NCBI GenBank assembly: GCA_964353405.1
Contig: CAYGWJ010000207.1
Location: forward strand, 1 to 14,606
Direction of reading: 5' to 3'
Length of the DNA stretch: 14,606 bases
From: JBGLNJ01 sp964353405
Lineage (GTDB): Bacteria; Chloroflexota; Anaerolineae; Fen-1058
Shown here: piece by piece, positions 6,613-13,713 of the stretch
Layout of the letters: the number at the start of each line of letters is the position of its first letter
Position numbering within the stretch: position 1 is the first letter of the stretch
The notes under the pieces: model-generated
Databases searched by the model: none
Told to the model about the DNA's origin: nothing
What the model saw: only the letters and a program-made list of their open reading frames with translations
Program-made: the position numbers and the translations under genes

Positions 6613-8285
6613 CGATAGACGTCGGAGGTCAGAGTCCGACCTCCTGCTGCGGACATCCGAAAACCATGCAACCGCTCTTGCGAGTGATCAATCTATCCAA
6701 GAACTTTGGCACGCTGCCCGCGCTTTCGCACGTGAGCCTGGACGTGTCGTCCGGCGAGGTCGTAGGACTGGCCGGGCGCAGTGGGTCGGGCAAGTCGGTG
6801 CTCATCAACATACTGGGTGGGTTGTATGCGCCCGATAGCGGCGACGTGTATCTCGACGGACGGCGTGTGAACGTCTTTCGCCCTCATGTGATGCGTGAAT
6901 TGGGCATTGAGGTCATTCTCCAAAAAGCCAACCTGGCCGATGACCTGGATATTATTAGCAACATCTTTTTAGGCAGCGAGCCAGGACGTTCGTTCGGTAG
7001 ACAGCTCGGATGGCTGCGCCGGCCCGACCAAAAGCAAATGGAACACGAGGCCGCCCGCATCCTCGACCGGCTGGGCGTGCGCTTTGAATCGCTGCGCGAA
7101 AAAGCCCGTAACCTTTCCGGCGAGCAGCGGCAGATCGTCACCATCGCACGGGCGATGGTTCGCCCAGCGCGTTTGATCGTCGTGGACGAGCCACTGGTTG
7201 CGCTGAGCTTTGCCGTCAACAAGACCTTGCTCGGCTTGATCCAGGAATGGCGCAGCAAGGGCCACGCGGTCATCATGGCCAGCAGCAGCCTGGACGACTT
7301 GTTCGCCGTCACAGATCGTCTGACGATTTTCCGCGATGGTCAAAAGGTCGCCGAGCGCATTACGGACGAAACCAGCCAGGAAGAGATTGTTGCGCTTGTG
7401 GTCGGCTCGCCTGACGCGGAGCGTACGCCGGTCACCCCCATCATCTGGGCGCTCGACAGCTATTATCGCGCGCGTGAACAAACCGAACAACTGCGCCACC
7501 AGCAAACCCTGCTTGAAAGCAGCCTGGCGGCGCAAGACACGCTCAATCAGCAGCTTTTGCAGCAATTGGCGCAGCAATTGAGCGCGCTGGACAGTGTCAA
7601 CGTGGCTTTGCAGGAAGCACAGCGGCGACTGATGACCGAGCGCGAAGAAGAGCGCAAACTCTTGGCGCGCGAGCTGCACGACGATATCATTCAGGACTTG
7701 CTCAGCGTGAGCTACAGCCTGGAGGATATGGCAGGTCAATTAGCGAGTCAGGCGGCCAGCCCCCTCCATGACGAGTTGCAGGAACTGCGCTCCAACATTC
7801 GCCAGTTGATCGAGAACCTGCGCCGCATCTGCGGTGACTTGCGTCCGCCGACGATTGATAGCCTGGGTCTGGGCGCGGCCATTCAATCGTACGCGCGCGA
7901 TTGGTCGGAGCGAAGCGGCATCGCGCTCGAGTTGGAGATCGCTCCCGACCTGGGCCGTTTGCCGGAGGATACGGAGCTTTCGGTGTTCCGCATTGTGCAA
8001 GAAGGACTGAGGAACATCCACAAACATTCAGACGCCAGCGCCGTGACGCTGCGCGTGGAACATCCCACACCGCGCAGCCTGCGCATCAACATCTCTGACA
8101 ACGGGCGCGGCATATCCGAATCGTTCGACCTGGCCACACTGATCAAGCAAGGACACTATGGCCTGCTCGGCGTGAGTGAGCGCGTGGCTCTGCTTGGCGG
8201 ACGGCTGCAGCTCCGCAGCCAGTCCAGCGGCGGCCTGTGCCTCGAAGTGGAAATTTCCCATCCGCGCGTCAGCGCCACCGCCTAG
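6609..8285 (+). CDS. ABC transporter ATPase fused to a NarL-type histidine kinase
   Basis: A 558-residue soluble protein with two halves. Residues 20-270 form one CUT2-type NBD: Walker A GRSGSGKS (56-63), Q-loop Gln 105, signature LSGEQ (169-173) and Walker B LIVVDE (189-194). The switch position, normally ISHKL, reads SSSL with Ser 226 in place of His. A Gln-rich coiled-coil-like stretch (285-350) leads to a HisKA_3 dimer and phospho-acceptor motif ARELHDD with His 357. The HATPase_c domain follows: EGLRN (465-469), DNGRGI (497-502) and GHYGLLGVSER (515-525). No membrane segment is present. The ATGA overlap with the binding-lipoprotein gene implies coupling. ATG 6666 (MQPLLRVINLSKNF) is an alternative start that matches the family better. 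I infer a receptor in which transporter state controls kinase activity. Confidence 0.92.
   Translation: MTIDVGGQSPTSCCGHPKTMQPLLRVINLSKNFGTLPALSHVSLDVSSGEVVGLAGRSGSGKSVLINILGGLYAPDSGDVYLDGRRVNVFRPHVMRELGIEVILQKANLADDLDIISNIFLGSEPGRSFGRQLGWLRRPDQKQMEHEAARILDRLGVRFESLREKARNLSGEQRQIVTIARAMVRPARLIVVDEPLVALSFAVNKTLLGLIQEWRSKGHAVIMASSSLDDLFAVTDRLTIFRDGQKVAERITDETSQEEIVALVVGSPDAERTPVTPIIWALDSYYRAREQTEQLRHQQTLLESSLAAQDTLNQQLLQQLAQQLSALDSVNVALQEAQRRLMTEREEERKLLARELHDDIIQDLLSVSYSLEDMAGQLASQAASPLHDELQELRSNIRQLIENLRRICGDLRPPTIDSLGLGAAIQSYARDWSERSGIALELEIAPDLGRLPEDTELSVFRIVQEGLRNIHKHSDASAVTLRVEHPTPRSLRINISDNGRGISESFDLATLIKQGHYGLLGVSERVALLGGRLQLRSQSSGGLCLEVEISHPRVSATA
6621..6644 (+). repeat. short inverted repeat between the two candidate starts of the ATPase-kinase
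   Basis: GGAGGTC at 6624-6630 pairs with GACCTCC at 6638-6644 (7-base loop). An alternative pairing is GTCGGA at 6621-6626 with TCCGAC at 6635-6640. It lies just after the ATGA overlap and before ATG 6666. If translation starts at 6609, the repeat codes for part of a non-conserved leader; if at 6666, it is an untranslated hairpin that could set the expression ratio. Confidence 0.5.
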
Positions 8286-8347
8286 GCTGCTTGCCGGCTT
8301 GGGGGAATACGCTGTACTCTTCGCACCGTGAGTCTTGACATCAGACT

Positions 8348-9168
8348 TTACTGGACGTGCAACTCGACGACCTGGCGAAAGTGATAGCCATAGATGGTCA
8401 GAGTGATGGCCAGCGGAAACAGGCTGGGCTTGCGAATCAGCGACCAGAGCACCAGCTTCCAGTACTGGGCGCGTTCCACTCCCTTGATGCCCAGTTGATA
8501 GGCCGAGCGAAAAAAGGCCAGGACATACTGCGGCTCCAAATGATGTTGGTCCTCCCGTCTACGTTGTCACCTGACATTTCGTCCGTCAAGCGTCCCTCGC
8601 GCTTCATGCGCTCATACAGTTGCGTCCCATAGGGAGCTTGCAGCAATCCCACCATGGCCGCGACAATGCCGCTCTTTTGGATGAAATCCATCTGCTGTTG
8701 AAAGATCGCGGGCGTATCGCTGTCAAAGCCGACGATGAATCCCCCTTGCACTTGCAAGCCCGCGTGTTGAATGAGCTTGACGCTGTTCACTAAATCGCGG
8801 TTCTTGTTCTGGAATTTGCTGCATTCGGCCAGGTTGATAGATACCTCGGTGCTGAATGGCATCCCAACCTTGCCCTGGCGCCATCCGATGAGTGCCGGGA
8901 GCACTTTTTCCTTCAACTGTTTCTTGTTGCCGATGAAATTGTCATCCACAAAAAACACGTTCTTACGCCAGCCGAGCGCATAGAGACTGTCCAGTTCGGC
9001 ATTCAAGTCTACCAACCGCTTTTCCCATCCCGTGGGCAGCATCGAAGCGACGGTCAGCAGACCCAGCGGTGGCGAGGAGGCCGGCTTACGGATGAACTTG
9101 AGTGCGTGCTTGAAACTCCAAAAGGTATCGGGGAACTCGGGGTAGACGAACAAGATTTTCACAGCCAT
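8348..9168 (-). pseudogene. B12-binding radical SAM protein (DUF4070 type), decayed by three internal deletions
   Basis: The gene opens KILFVYPEFPDTFWSFKHAL, the hallmark N-terminus of this family (cobalamin-binding domain, then radical SAM domain, then DUF4070; usually about 500 residues). GTG 9162 has AAGGAG at ideal spacing and is the likely original start; ATG 9168 touches that box. Deletion a (near 9000) joins VDLN straight to AELDSLYALGWR, removing most of the B12 domain and the whole CxxxCxxC cluster motif. Deletion b (near 8827) joins INLA to ECSKFQNKNRD. Deletion c (near 8545) shifts the frame after SGDNVDG; the true C-terminus (EPQYVLAFFRSAYQL to the TAA at 8348) continues in another frame. 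The first two losses are in frame. Without the cysteines no radical SAM chemistry is possible. The gene points toward the ATPase-kinase gene and ends 62 bases from it. Confidence 0.85.
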
Positions 9169-9200
9169 CTCCTTCCAGGTGGATAGGTTGTGCGTCGAAC

Positions 9201-9635
9201 TCAGTTTTGAGGAATAAAAGCGCCGTAAAGAAAAATCTCGAGCGTGACATTGAGCATGGGGCGCACCTTTTCGGTATGCCCCGAAGCAAAGTAGGTGCGG
9301 ATGCCATTCAACACACTGCTGAGAAAAAACTCGGTAGCGTACTCGACGTTGATTTCGGGGCGCAGCTTGCCCTGTGCTCGCGCCAGCGTCATCACCGTTC
9401 GGATCAGTGGCGTAGGGTCGGGAATGTAGCGCATCGCGAGGCCCAGACGCTCCGGCTCCAGCGTGAGCATTTCCGCAACAACCATCGCCACGATGGGTGG
9501 ATCGGACGTGCCCAGCTCCGCCAGGCGCGTGCCAAAGTTGCGCAGCACCTCGGTCGGCTCGGTGATCTCGTCAACAGTGTTTATTTTGCTTGACATTCTA
9601 CAATAACGGATGTATTCTATTGATTGAACGTTCAA
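9201..9635 (-). pseudogene. TetR-family regulator remnant lacking its DNA-binding domain
   Basis: About 125 residues from ITEPTEVLRNFGTRL to the stop match the ligand-binding and dimerisation half of a TetR regulator (motif GKLRPEINVEYATEFFLSSVLNG). The N-terminal helix-turn-helix of about 50 residues is absent. The open frame begins at a TTG (9635) inside the neighbour's operator, and ATG 9593 overlaps the neighbour's -35 box, so the 5' part has probably been lost. It ends 32 bases before the decayed radical SAM gene on the same strand, and both may once have formed one operon. An alternative is a short HTH-less protein with a dominant-negative role, but nothing supports expression. Confidence 0.7.
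9590..9618 (+). promoter_or_regulatory. promoter of the tetR exporter operon
   Basis: TTGACA at 9590-9595 and TATTCT at 9613-9618 are separated by exactly 17 bases, a near-consensus housekeeping promoter. The start of transcription would fall near 9625, inside the palindromic operator. Confidence 0.72.
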
Positions 9636-9642
9636 TCAATAG
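9617..9642. promoter_or_regulatory. 26-bp perfect palindrome, probable TetR operator
   Basis: The half-site CTATTGATTGAAC at 9617-9629 is repeated exactly inverted at 9630-9642, with no spacer and no mismatch. It covers the end of the -10 box and the predicted transcription start, and ends 10-25 bases before the tetR start codons. Size and AACGTT core fit TetR-family operators, so negative autoregulation is the natural reading. Confidence 0.82.
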
Positions 9643-9666
9643 TATCTGATTTTGGCGAGGGACACT

Positions 9667-10275
9667 GTGCCCCCAGAAGAACAAGATAAACGGCAGCAGA
9701 TTTTGGACGCGGCTCAGCAGGTGTTTGCGTCCAAAGGTTTTGACGGAGCTAGCATCAAAGACCTGGCCAAGGCCGCCAAGATTTCCCCCGGCCTGCTCTA
9801 CTGGTATTTCAAAGACAAGACCGATGTGCTGGTTTCCCTATTGACCGAACGCATCCAAACAGGTCTCGGCCAATTGCCGGCGAATGTTTCGTTTGACGCG
9901 CCGCCGGAAGAATTCATGTCCCAATTCGCAAGCTTTTATATCGGCATGCTCGAACAGCCGATGAACCTGGCGCTGTTCAAGATCGCGCTGACCAACACCT
10001 CGTCGGTTCCTGCGGCAGTGCGCCGCGTGCAATCTGGCCTGGTCAGCCGCGTGTTGGGGACGGTGCAAAGCTATTTCAAGCATCAGATCGAATTGGGGCA
10101 CGTGCGTCCGTGTGACACTGAAATGGTCGCTCGCACATTTATGGGCAGCGTCATGGCATTTTTATTGCTCCGAAACATCTTGCAAGATGAACGCGGACGC
10201 GAGCTATCTGTTGACACGTTTGTGGCCGGCATCACGGATATAGTACTGCACGGCATCCTGCCCTCGGACAAGTGA
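9667..10275 (+). CDS. TetR/AcrR-family transcriptional regulator of the exporter operon
   Basis: A repressor-type regulator that binds DNA as a dimer and is released by a small ligand. The helix-turn-helix GASIKDLAKAAKISPGLLYWYFKDKTD is typical and complete, and the C-terminal half is a variable ligand domain; about 200 residues is the normal size. GTG 9667 is chosen because GAGGG at 9657-9661 sits 5 bases upstream; TTG 9652 would add 5 residues without a clear ribosome binding site. The perfect palindrome at 9617-9642 over the promoter indicates autoregulation. The ABC-2 permease starts 6 bases after the stop, so this regulator probably controls that exporter. The inducer cannot be told. Confidence 0.9.
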   Translation: MPPEEQDKRQQILDAAQQVFASKGFDGASIKDLAKAAKISPGLLYWYFKDKTDVLVSLLTERIQTGLGQLPANVSFDAPPEEFMSQFASFYIGMLEQPMNLALFKIALTNTSSVPAAVRRVQSGLVSRVLGTVQSYFKHQIELGHVRPCDTEMVARTFMGSVMAFLLLRNILQDERGRELSVDTFVAGITDIVLHGILPSDK

Positions 10276-10281
10276 GGCAAT

Positions 10282-11418
10282 ATGGCATCTTTGGCCCGGA
10301 TTTTTTCGATCATGCGCAAAGAGTTCATCCAAATTGTGCGCGACCCGCGCACGCTGGCGATCACCTTCATCATGCCGGTGATGATGCTGTTCGTGCTGGG
10401 CTATGCATCGGTAACTGACGTGCGCAACATCCCGCTCGCCGTGCTCGATCGGAGCAAGGGGCCTGCCAGCCGCGCACTGGTGGAGGCTTTTCGCGCGACG
10501 GATTATTTTACGCTGGCCTATGACGTGGACAGCGAACAGGAACTTGCCCGGTTGATTGATAGCGGCAAGGCCAAAACGGGTCTCGTCATTCCGCCCGACT
10601 ATGGCGACAAGACTACTCGCGGCCAGAAAGTTTCAGTGGCATTTATCATTGACGGCTCCGATCCAGCCGCGGCGGGTGGCGCGCTTTCGGCGGCAGCATT
10701 GTTGGGGCAAACACAATCGGCGCGGTTGCAGGTGCAGCGTCTCTCGCGTCAGTCGCTGCCGCTGTCGCTCTCGCCGGCCGTCGAGATGCGGACCCAAGTC
10801 TGGTATAACCCGGACATGATCAGCGCGTATGCCATGATCCCCGGCCTGATCGGGATGATTCTCCAGATGATGACATCGCTGCTCACGGCCCTCACCATCG
10901 TGCGTGAGCGCGAGCGCGGCACGATGGAGCAATTGATCGTAACGCCCATCCGACCCTGGGAACTGCTCGTCGGCAAATTGGCGCCCTATGTGGTGATCGC
11001 GTTCGGCGACGCGCTGGAAATCCTGGTGATCGGAATACTGTGGTTTCATGTTCCCATGCGCGGCAGCATCGGATTGCTGTTGGGGCAATCGGCGCTGTTT
11101 GTCATCACCACACTCAGCATCGGCCTGTTCGCCTCGACCGTTGCGCGAACGCAACAAGAAGCCATGCTCACAACCTTTATGACGCTCTTGCCGACCGTTT
11201 ATCTGAGTGGATTCCTTTTTCCCCTGGCCGCCATGCCGCCGGTCTTGCAAGCGATCAGCACCGTGATCCCGCTCCGCTACTTTCTAATCATCGTCCGCGG
11301 CATCGTGCTCAAAGGTGTGGGGCTGGAGCTGCTGATCCCAGAGACCGTGGCGCTGGTGATCCTGGGCTTGGTGCTGATGGTAATTGCGTCGGCGCGCTTC
11401 CGCAAGCGGTTGGATTAG
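10282..11418 (+). CDS. ABC-2 type exporter permease (YbhS/YbhR-like), first paralog
   Basis: A 378-residue integral membrane subunit of an ABC-2 exporter, matching the YbhS/YbhR length. Layout: the N-terminal amphipathic motif RIFSIMRKEFIQIVRDPRTL, the first membrane segment (about 22-42), a large extracytoplasmic domain (about 45-185, with DVRNIPLAVLD and VWYNPDM) and about five membrane segments to the end. The signature MEQLIVTPIRPWELLVGK lies in the second half. It starts 6 bases after tetR, with TGAGG overlapping that stop as ribosome binding site. It is clearly a paralog of the permease at 12532 (same length and roughly 55-60% identity by eye), and the two may pair as a heterodimer. No exporter ATPase is seen in the window. 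Confidence 0.9.
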   Translation: MASLARIFSIMRKEFIQIVRDPRTLAITFIMPVMMLFVLGYASVTDVRNIPLAVLDRSKGPASRALVEAFRATDYFTLAYDVDSEQELARLIDSGKAKTGLVIPPDYGDKTTRGQKVSVAFIIDGSDPAAAGGALSAAALLGQTQSARLQVQRLSRQSLPLSLSPAVEMRTQVWYNPDMISAYAMIPGLIGMILQMMTSLLTALTIVRERERGTMEQLIVTPIRPWELLVGKLAPYVVIAFGDALEILVIGILWFHVPMRGSIGLLLGQSALFVITTLSIGLFASTVARTQQEAMLTTFMTLLPTVYLSGFLFPLAAMPPVLQAISTVIPLRYFLIIVRGIVLKGVGLELLIPETVALVILGLVLMVIASARFRKRLD

Positions 11419-11462
11419 CGAGCTAGTGCGTTGGTTCGATAGTGCAGCAGTTGGAGGATCGA

Positions 11463-11939
11463 ATGACACAAACGCATCGTTCTCTCAGTTTGCCGTGGCG
11501 TTTGATGCGGTTCTTGAACCGGCGCTTGATGCCCAAGACGCGCCCGGAGGTCAGGCTCAGCGGCCTGGTGCTGCTGCTGACGACAACAGGCCGCAAGTCC
11601 GGGCTGCCGCGCCAGACACGGCTCCAGTACGAAAAAGAGGAGGACGCGATCTATGTCGCTTCGGCCCGCGGACAACAAGCCGATTGGTTTCGCAACATTG
11701 TCGCCCACCCGCACGTCGAGGTGCAGTTCGAGGGGCAATCGTTGCGCGGGCTGGCCGATCCGATCACCGATCCGATCCGCATTGCGGATTTTTTGGAGCT
11801 GCGGCTCATGCGGCATCCGCTCATGATCCGGCTGATGCTCTTATCGCACGGCCTGGTCAAGACCAACCGGGCGCACCTGGAGCAACTCGCCGCCAATCTG
11901 GCTGTGGTCGCCATCCGCTTCCCAACCGATGCGGCTTGA
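11463..11939 (+). CDS. nitroreductase-family deazaflavin-dependent oxidoreductase (DDN-like)
   Basis: 158 residues with the PF04075 fold signature: LLLTTTGRKSGLPRQTRL (about 37-54), a central strand region and WFRNIVAHPHVEVQF (75-89). In the family these are small split-barrel enzymes that bind cofactor F420 (or flavin) and reduce quinones or nitro compounds; which cofactor is used here cannot be told. ATG 11463 is chosen for GGAGG at 11453-11457, 5 bases upstream; an in-frame GTG at 11442 would include that box and is less likely. It follows the ABC-2 permease after 44 bases and its stop overlaps the -35 box of the marR promoter. Its place in a drug-export type locus suggests detoxification or redox of the exported compound, as inference. 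Confidence 0.87.
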   Translation: MTQTHRSLSLPWRLMRFLNRRLMPKTRPEVRLSGLVLLLTTTGRKSGLPRQTRLQYEKEEDAIYVASARGQQADWFRNIVAHPHVEVQFEGQSLRGLADPITDPIRIADFLELRLMRHPLMIRLMLLSHGLVKTNRAHLEQLAANLAVVAIRFPTDAA

Positions 11940-11964
11940 CAGCGATGTGGGTGAGGTGTAAAAT
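11936..11964 (+). promoter_or_regulatory. promoter of the marR-exporter operon
   Basis: TTGACA at 11936-11941 and TAAAAT at 11959-11964 with a 17-base spacer. The -35 box overlaps the TGA stop of the upstream oxidoreductase gene. Transcription would start near 11971, within the first operator box. Confidence 0.75.
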
Positions 11965-11966
11965 GC

Positions 11967-11995
11967 TTCCGAAATGGAACTATTCCGAAACGGAA
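11967..11995. promoter_or_regulatory. two tandem MarR-type operator boxes
   Basis: TTCCGAAATGGAA at 11967-11979 and TTCCGAAACGGAA at 11983-11995 differ at one base and are 16 bp apart centre to centre. The second is a perfect inverted repeat (TTCCG-AAA-CGGAA); the first has one mismatch. They cover the predicted transcription start and end 7 bases before the marR ATG, as expected for an autorepressor. Confidence 0.78.
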
Positions 11996-12002
11996 ACAAA
12001 CA

Positions 12003-12494
12003 ATGGCTGACCCATCGCTTGCCACTCACATAGACCAGGCCGCCGCAATCGTCCGCGACCTGGTGCGTTTGAGGCCGCGCCTCAAGCTGGCGCTGCCGCC
12101 CGACCTGGCGCGAGCTAAAGCCCAGTTTGACACCCTGGACTCGGCGGGCGACCACAACACCCTGTTTCAGGTGGGCGTCGTGCTTTCGAGCCAGCAAGAG
12201 CCGTTGAGCATGGGCGAACTGAGCAAGGCGCTCGACGTGCCCCTCAGCACGGCGACCCGCATCGCAGACGGGTGGGTCAAGAACGGCTATGCCGAAAGGT
12301 CGCCCGACGCGCAGGATCGCCGCGTGGTGCGGGTGGCGCTGACCAGGTCGGGCCGCGACTTGCTCAAAGCGGGCAACAAGCTCATCTGCCAGCGCGTCGA
12401 GCAGGTGCTCCGTCGGTTCACGCCGGAAGAGCGCGAGACGCTGGTGGTGCTGATGCGCAAGCTGGTCGCGTCATTGGAAAATAAAGAGGAATAG
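12003..12494 (+). CDS. MarR-family transcriptional regulator
   Basis: 163 residues with the MarR winged helix: recognition region SMGELSKALDVPLSTATRIADGW (about 69-91) and the wing with SPDAQDRRVVRVALT (100-114), the family's DRR hallmark. N- and C-terminal helices form the dimer interface. MarR repressors usually bind small phenolic or toxic ligands and release their operator. No Shine-Dalgarno is visible before ATG 12003; only about 32 bases separate the predicted transcription start from the start codon, and they are filled by the operator boxes. The ABC-2 permease follows after 37 bases and the HlyD-type adaptor after that, so this regulator probably controls the second half of the export locus and itself. 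Confidence 0.9.
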   Translation: MADPSLATHIDQAAAIVRDLVRLRPRLKLALPPDLARAKAQFDTLDSAGDHNTLFQVGVVLSSQQEPLSMGELSKALDVPLSTATRIADGWVKNGYAERSPDAQDRRVVRVALTRSGRDLLKAGNKLICQRVEQVLRRFTPEERETLVVLMRKLVASLENKEE

Positions 12495-12531
12495 GGCCAA
12501 AACCAATCCGTGTGGTTTCAGTAGAGGCGCT

Positions 12532-13674
12532 ATGGCAATCACTCGCATTTTTGCGATCATCCGCAAAGAGTTCATTCAGATCCTGCGTGACCGGCGCACG
12601 CTGATCTTTACGCTGTTGATGCCCATCATCCAGTTGGTGCTGTTGGGCTATGCGGCCAACAGTGACGTAAGGAACGTGCCGCTCGCCGTGCTGGATCAGA
12701 GCCGCAGTTCGCAGAGCCGGGCCTTGCTCGACGCCTTTCGCGCGACGGGTTACTTTGTGATTAATTACGAAGTCACCAACGAGCAAGAGCTAGAACGCCT
12801 GATCGGCGGAGGACAGGCCAAGACGGGCCTGATCATCCCGCCCGATTACGGCCAAAGGGTCTCGCGCGGGCAAAACGTCTCAATGGCCTTTATCATTGAC
12901 GGCACCGATTCGTCCATTTCCGCCGGGTCATTGGCGGCGGCCCGCCTCATCGGGCAGACCCAGTCGGCGCAACTGCAGATCCAACGGCTCTCGCGCCAGG
13001 CTTCGATCATGCCATCCATGTCGTCTACGTCGGCTATAGATATCCGAACGCAGGTCTGGTACAACCCCGACATGGTCACAACCTTCATTATGATTCCGGC
13101 CATGATCGGACTGATTCTGCAAAGCATCACATCGACGCTGTCCGCTTCTGCGATTGTGCGCGAGTACGAAAACGGCACGATCGAGCAGTTGATCGTGACA
13201 CCGGTCCGCTCGTGGGAACTGATGGTGGGCAAGCTCTTTCCCTACACCTTTATCGCGTTTGCTGATGTGCTGGAAATCCTCATTCTGGGAACACTCTGGT
13301 TCCATGTGCCGATTCGCGGCAGCATCGGCTTGCTGCTGGCATTGGCAGCCCTGTTCCTGGTCACATCGTTGAGCATGGGTTTGCTCATTTCAACGATGGC
13401 GCGCACACAGCGCGAAGCACAAACGTTAGGCATGATCATCCAGTTGCCCTCGATGTTTCTCTCAGGCTTCTTTTTCCCGATTGCGGCCATGCCGCCGGTC
13501 TTGCAATGGATCAGCGTGTTGGTTCCGCTCAAGTATTTTATGATCATCATCAAGGCTATCGTGCTCAAAGGGGCCGGGCTGCAACTGCTGACGAACGAAG
13601 TGCTGGCGCTCGTCGTCTTTGCTGTGGTGACGATGACTCTGGCAGTCTCGCGCTTCCGGAAGCGCCTTGACTAG
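12532..13674 (+). CDS. ABC-2 type exporter permease (YbhS/YbhR-like), second paralog
   Basis: A 380-residue ABC-2 membrane subunit with the same layout as the one at 10282: RIFAIIRKEFIQILRDRRTL, the first membrane segment (about 20-42), an extracytoplasmic domain with DVRNVPLAVLDQSR and VWYNPDM, the signature IEQLIVTPVRSWELMVGK and an identical C-terminal SRFRKRLD. Many long blocks are shared with the first paralog, pointing to an old duplication. GAGG 5 bases before the ATG serves as ribosome binding site. It sits between marR and the HlyD-type adaptor. In the YbhGFSR model, two such permeases, one ATPase and one adaptor form the exporter, so this copy may pair with the first even though the two are under separate promoters. 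Confidence 0.9.
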   Translation: MAITRIFAIIRKEFIQILRDRRTLIFTLLMPIIQLVLLGYAANSDVRNVPLAVLDQSRSSQSRALLDAFRATGYFVINYEVTNEQELERLIGGGQAKTGLIIPPDYGQRVSRGQNVSMAFIIDGTDSSISAGSLAAARLIGQTQSAQLQIQRLSRQASIMPSMSSTSAIDIRTQVWYNPDMVTTFIMIPAMIGLILQSITSTLSASAIVREYENGTIEQLIVTPVRSWELMVGKLFPYTFIAFADVLEILILGTLWFHVPIRGSIGLLLALAALFLVTSLSMGLLISTMARTQREAQTLGMIIQLPSMFLSGFFFPIAAMPPVLQWISVLVPLKYFMIIIKAIVLKGAGLQLLTNEVLALVVFAVVTMTLAVSRFRKRLD

Positions 13675-13713
13675 CTTCGAAGAAACCGTGTATCTGTTCA
13701 TGGAGTGAATACC

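Noticed and set aside
6969..7739. A 256-codon open frame antisense to the ATPase-kinase
   Set aside because: It has no recognisable domain and lies over the conserved NBD and linker of a clearly real protein.
8335..8340. TTGACA as a -35 promoter box
   Set aside because: No plausible -10 box at 15-19 bases, and downstream on that strand there is only the antisense of the decayed gene.
8331..8347. AGTCT/AGACT inverted repeat between the convergent ATPase-kinase and radical SAM genes as a terminator
   Set aside because: Only 5 bp of stem, GC-poor and without a real T tract on either strand; it could be chance.
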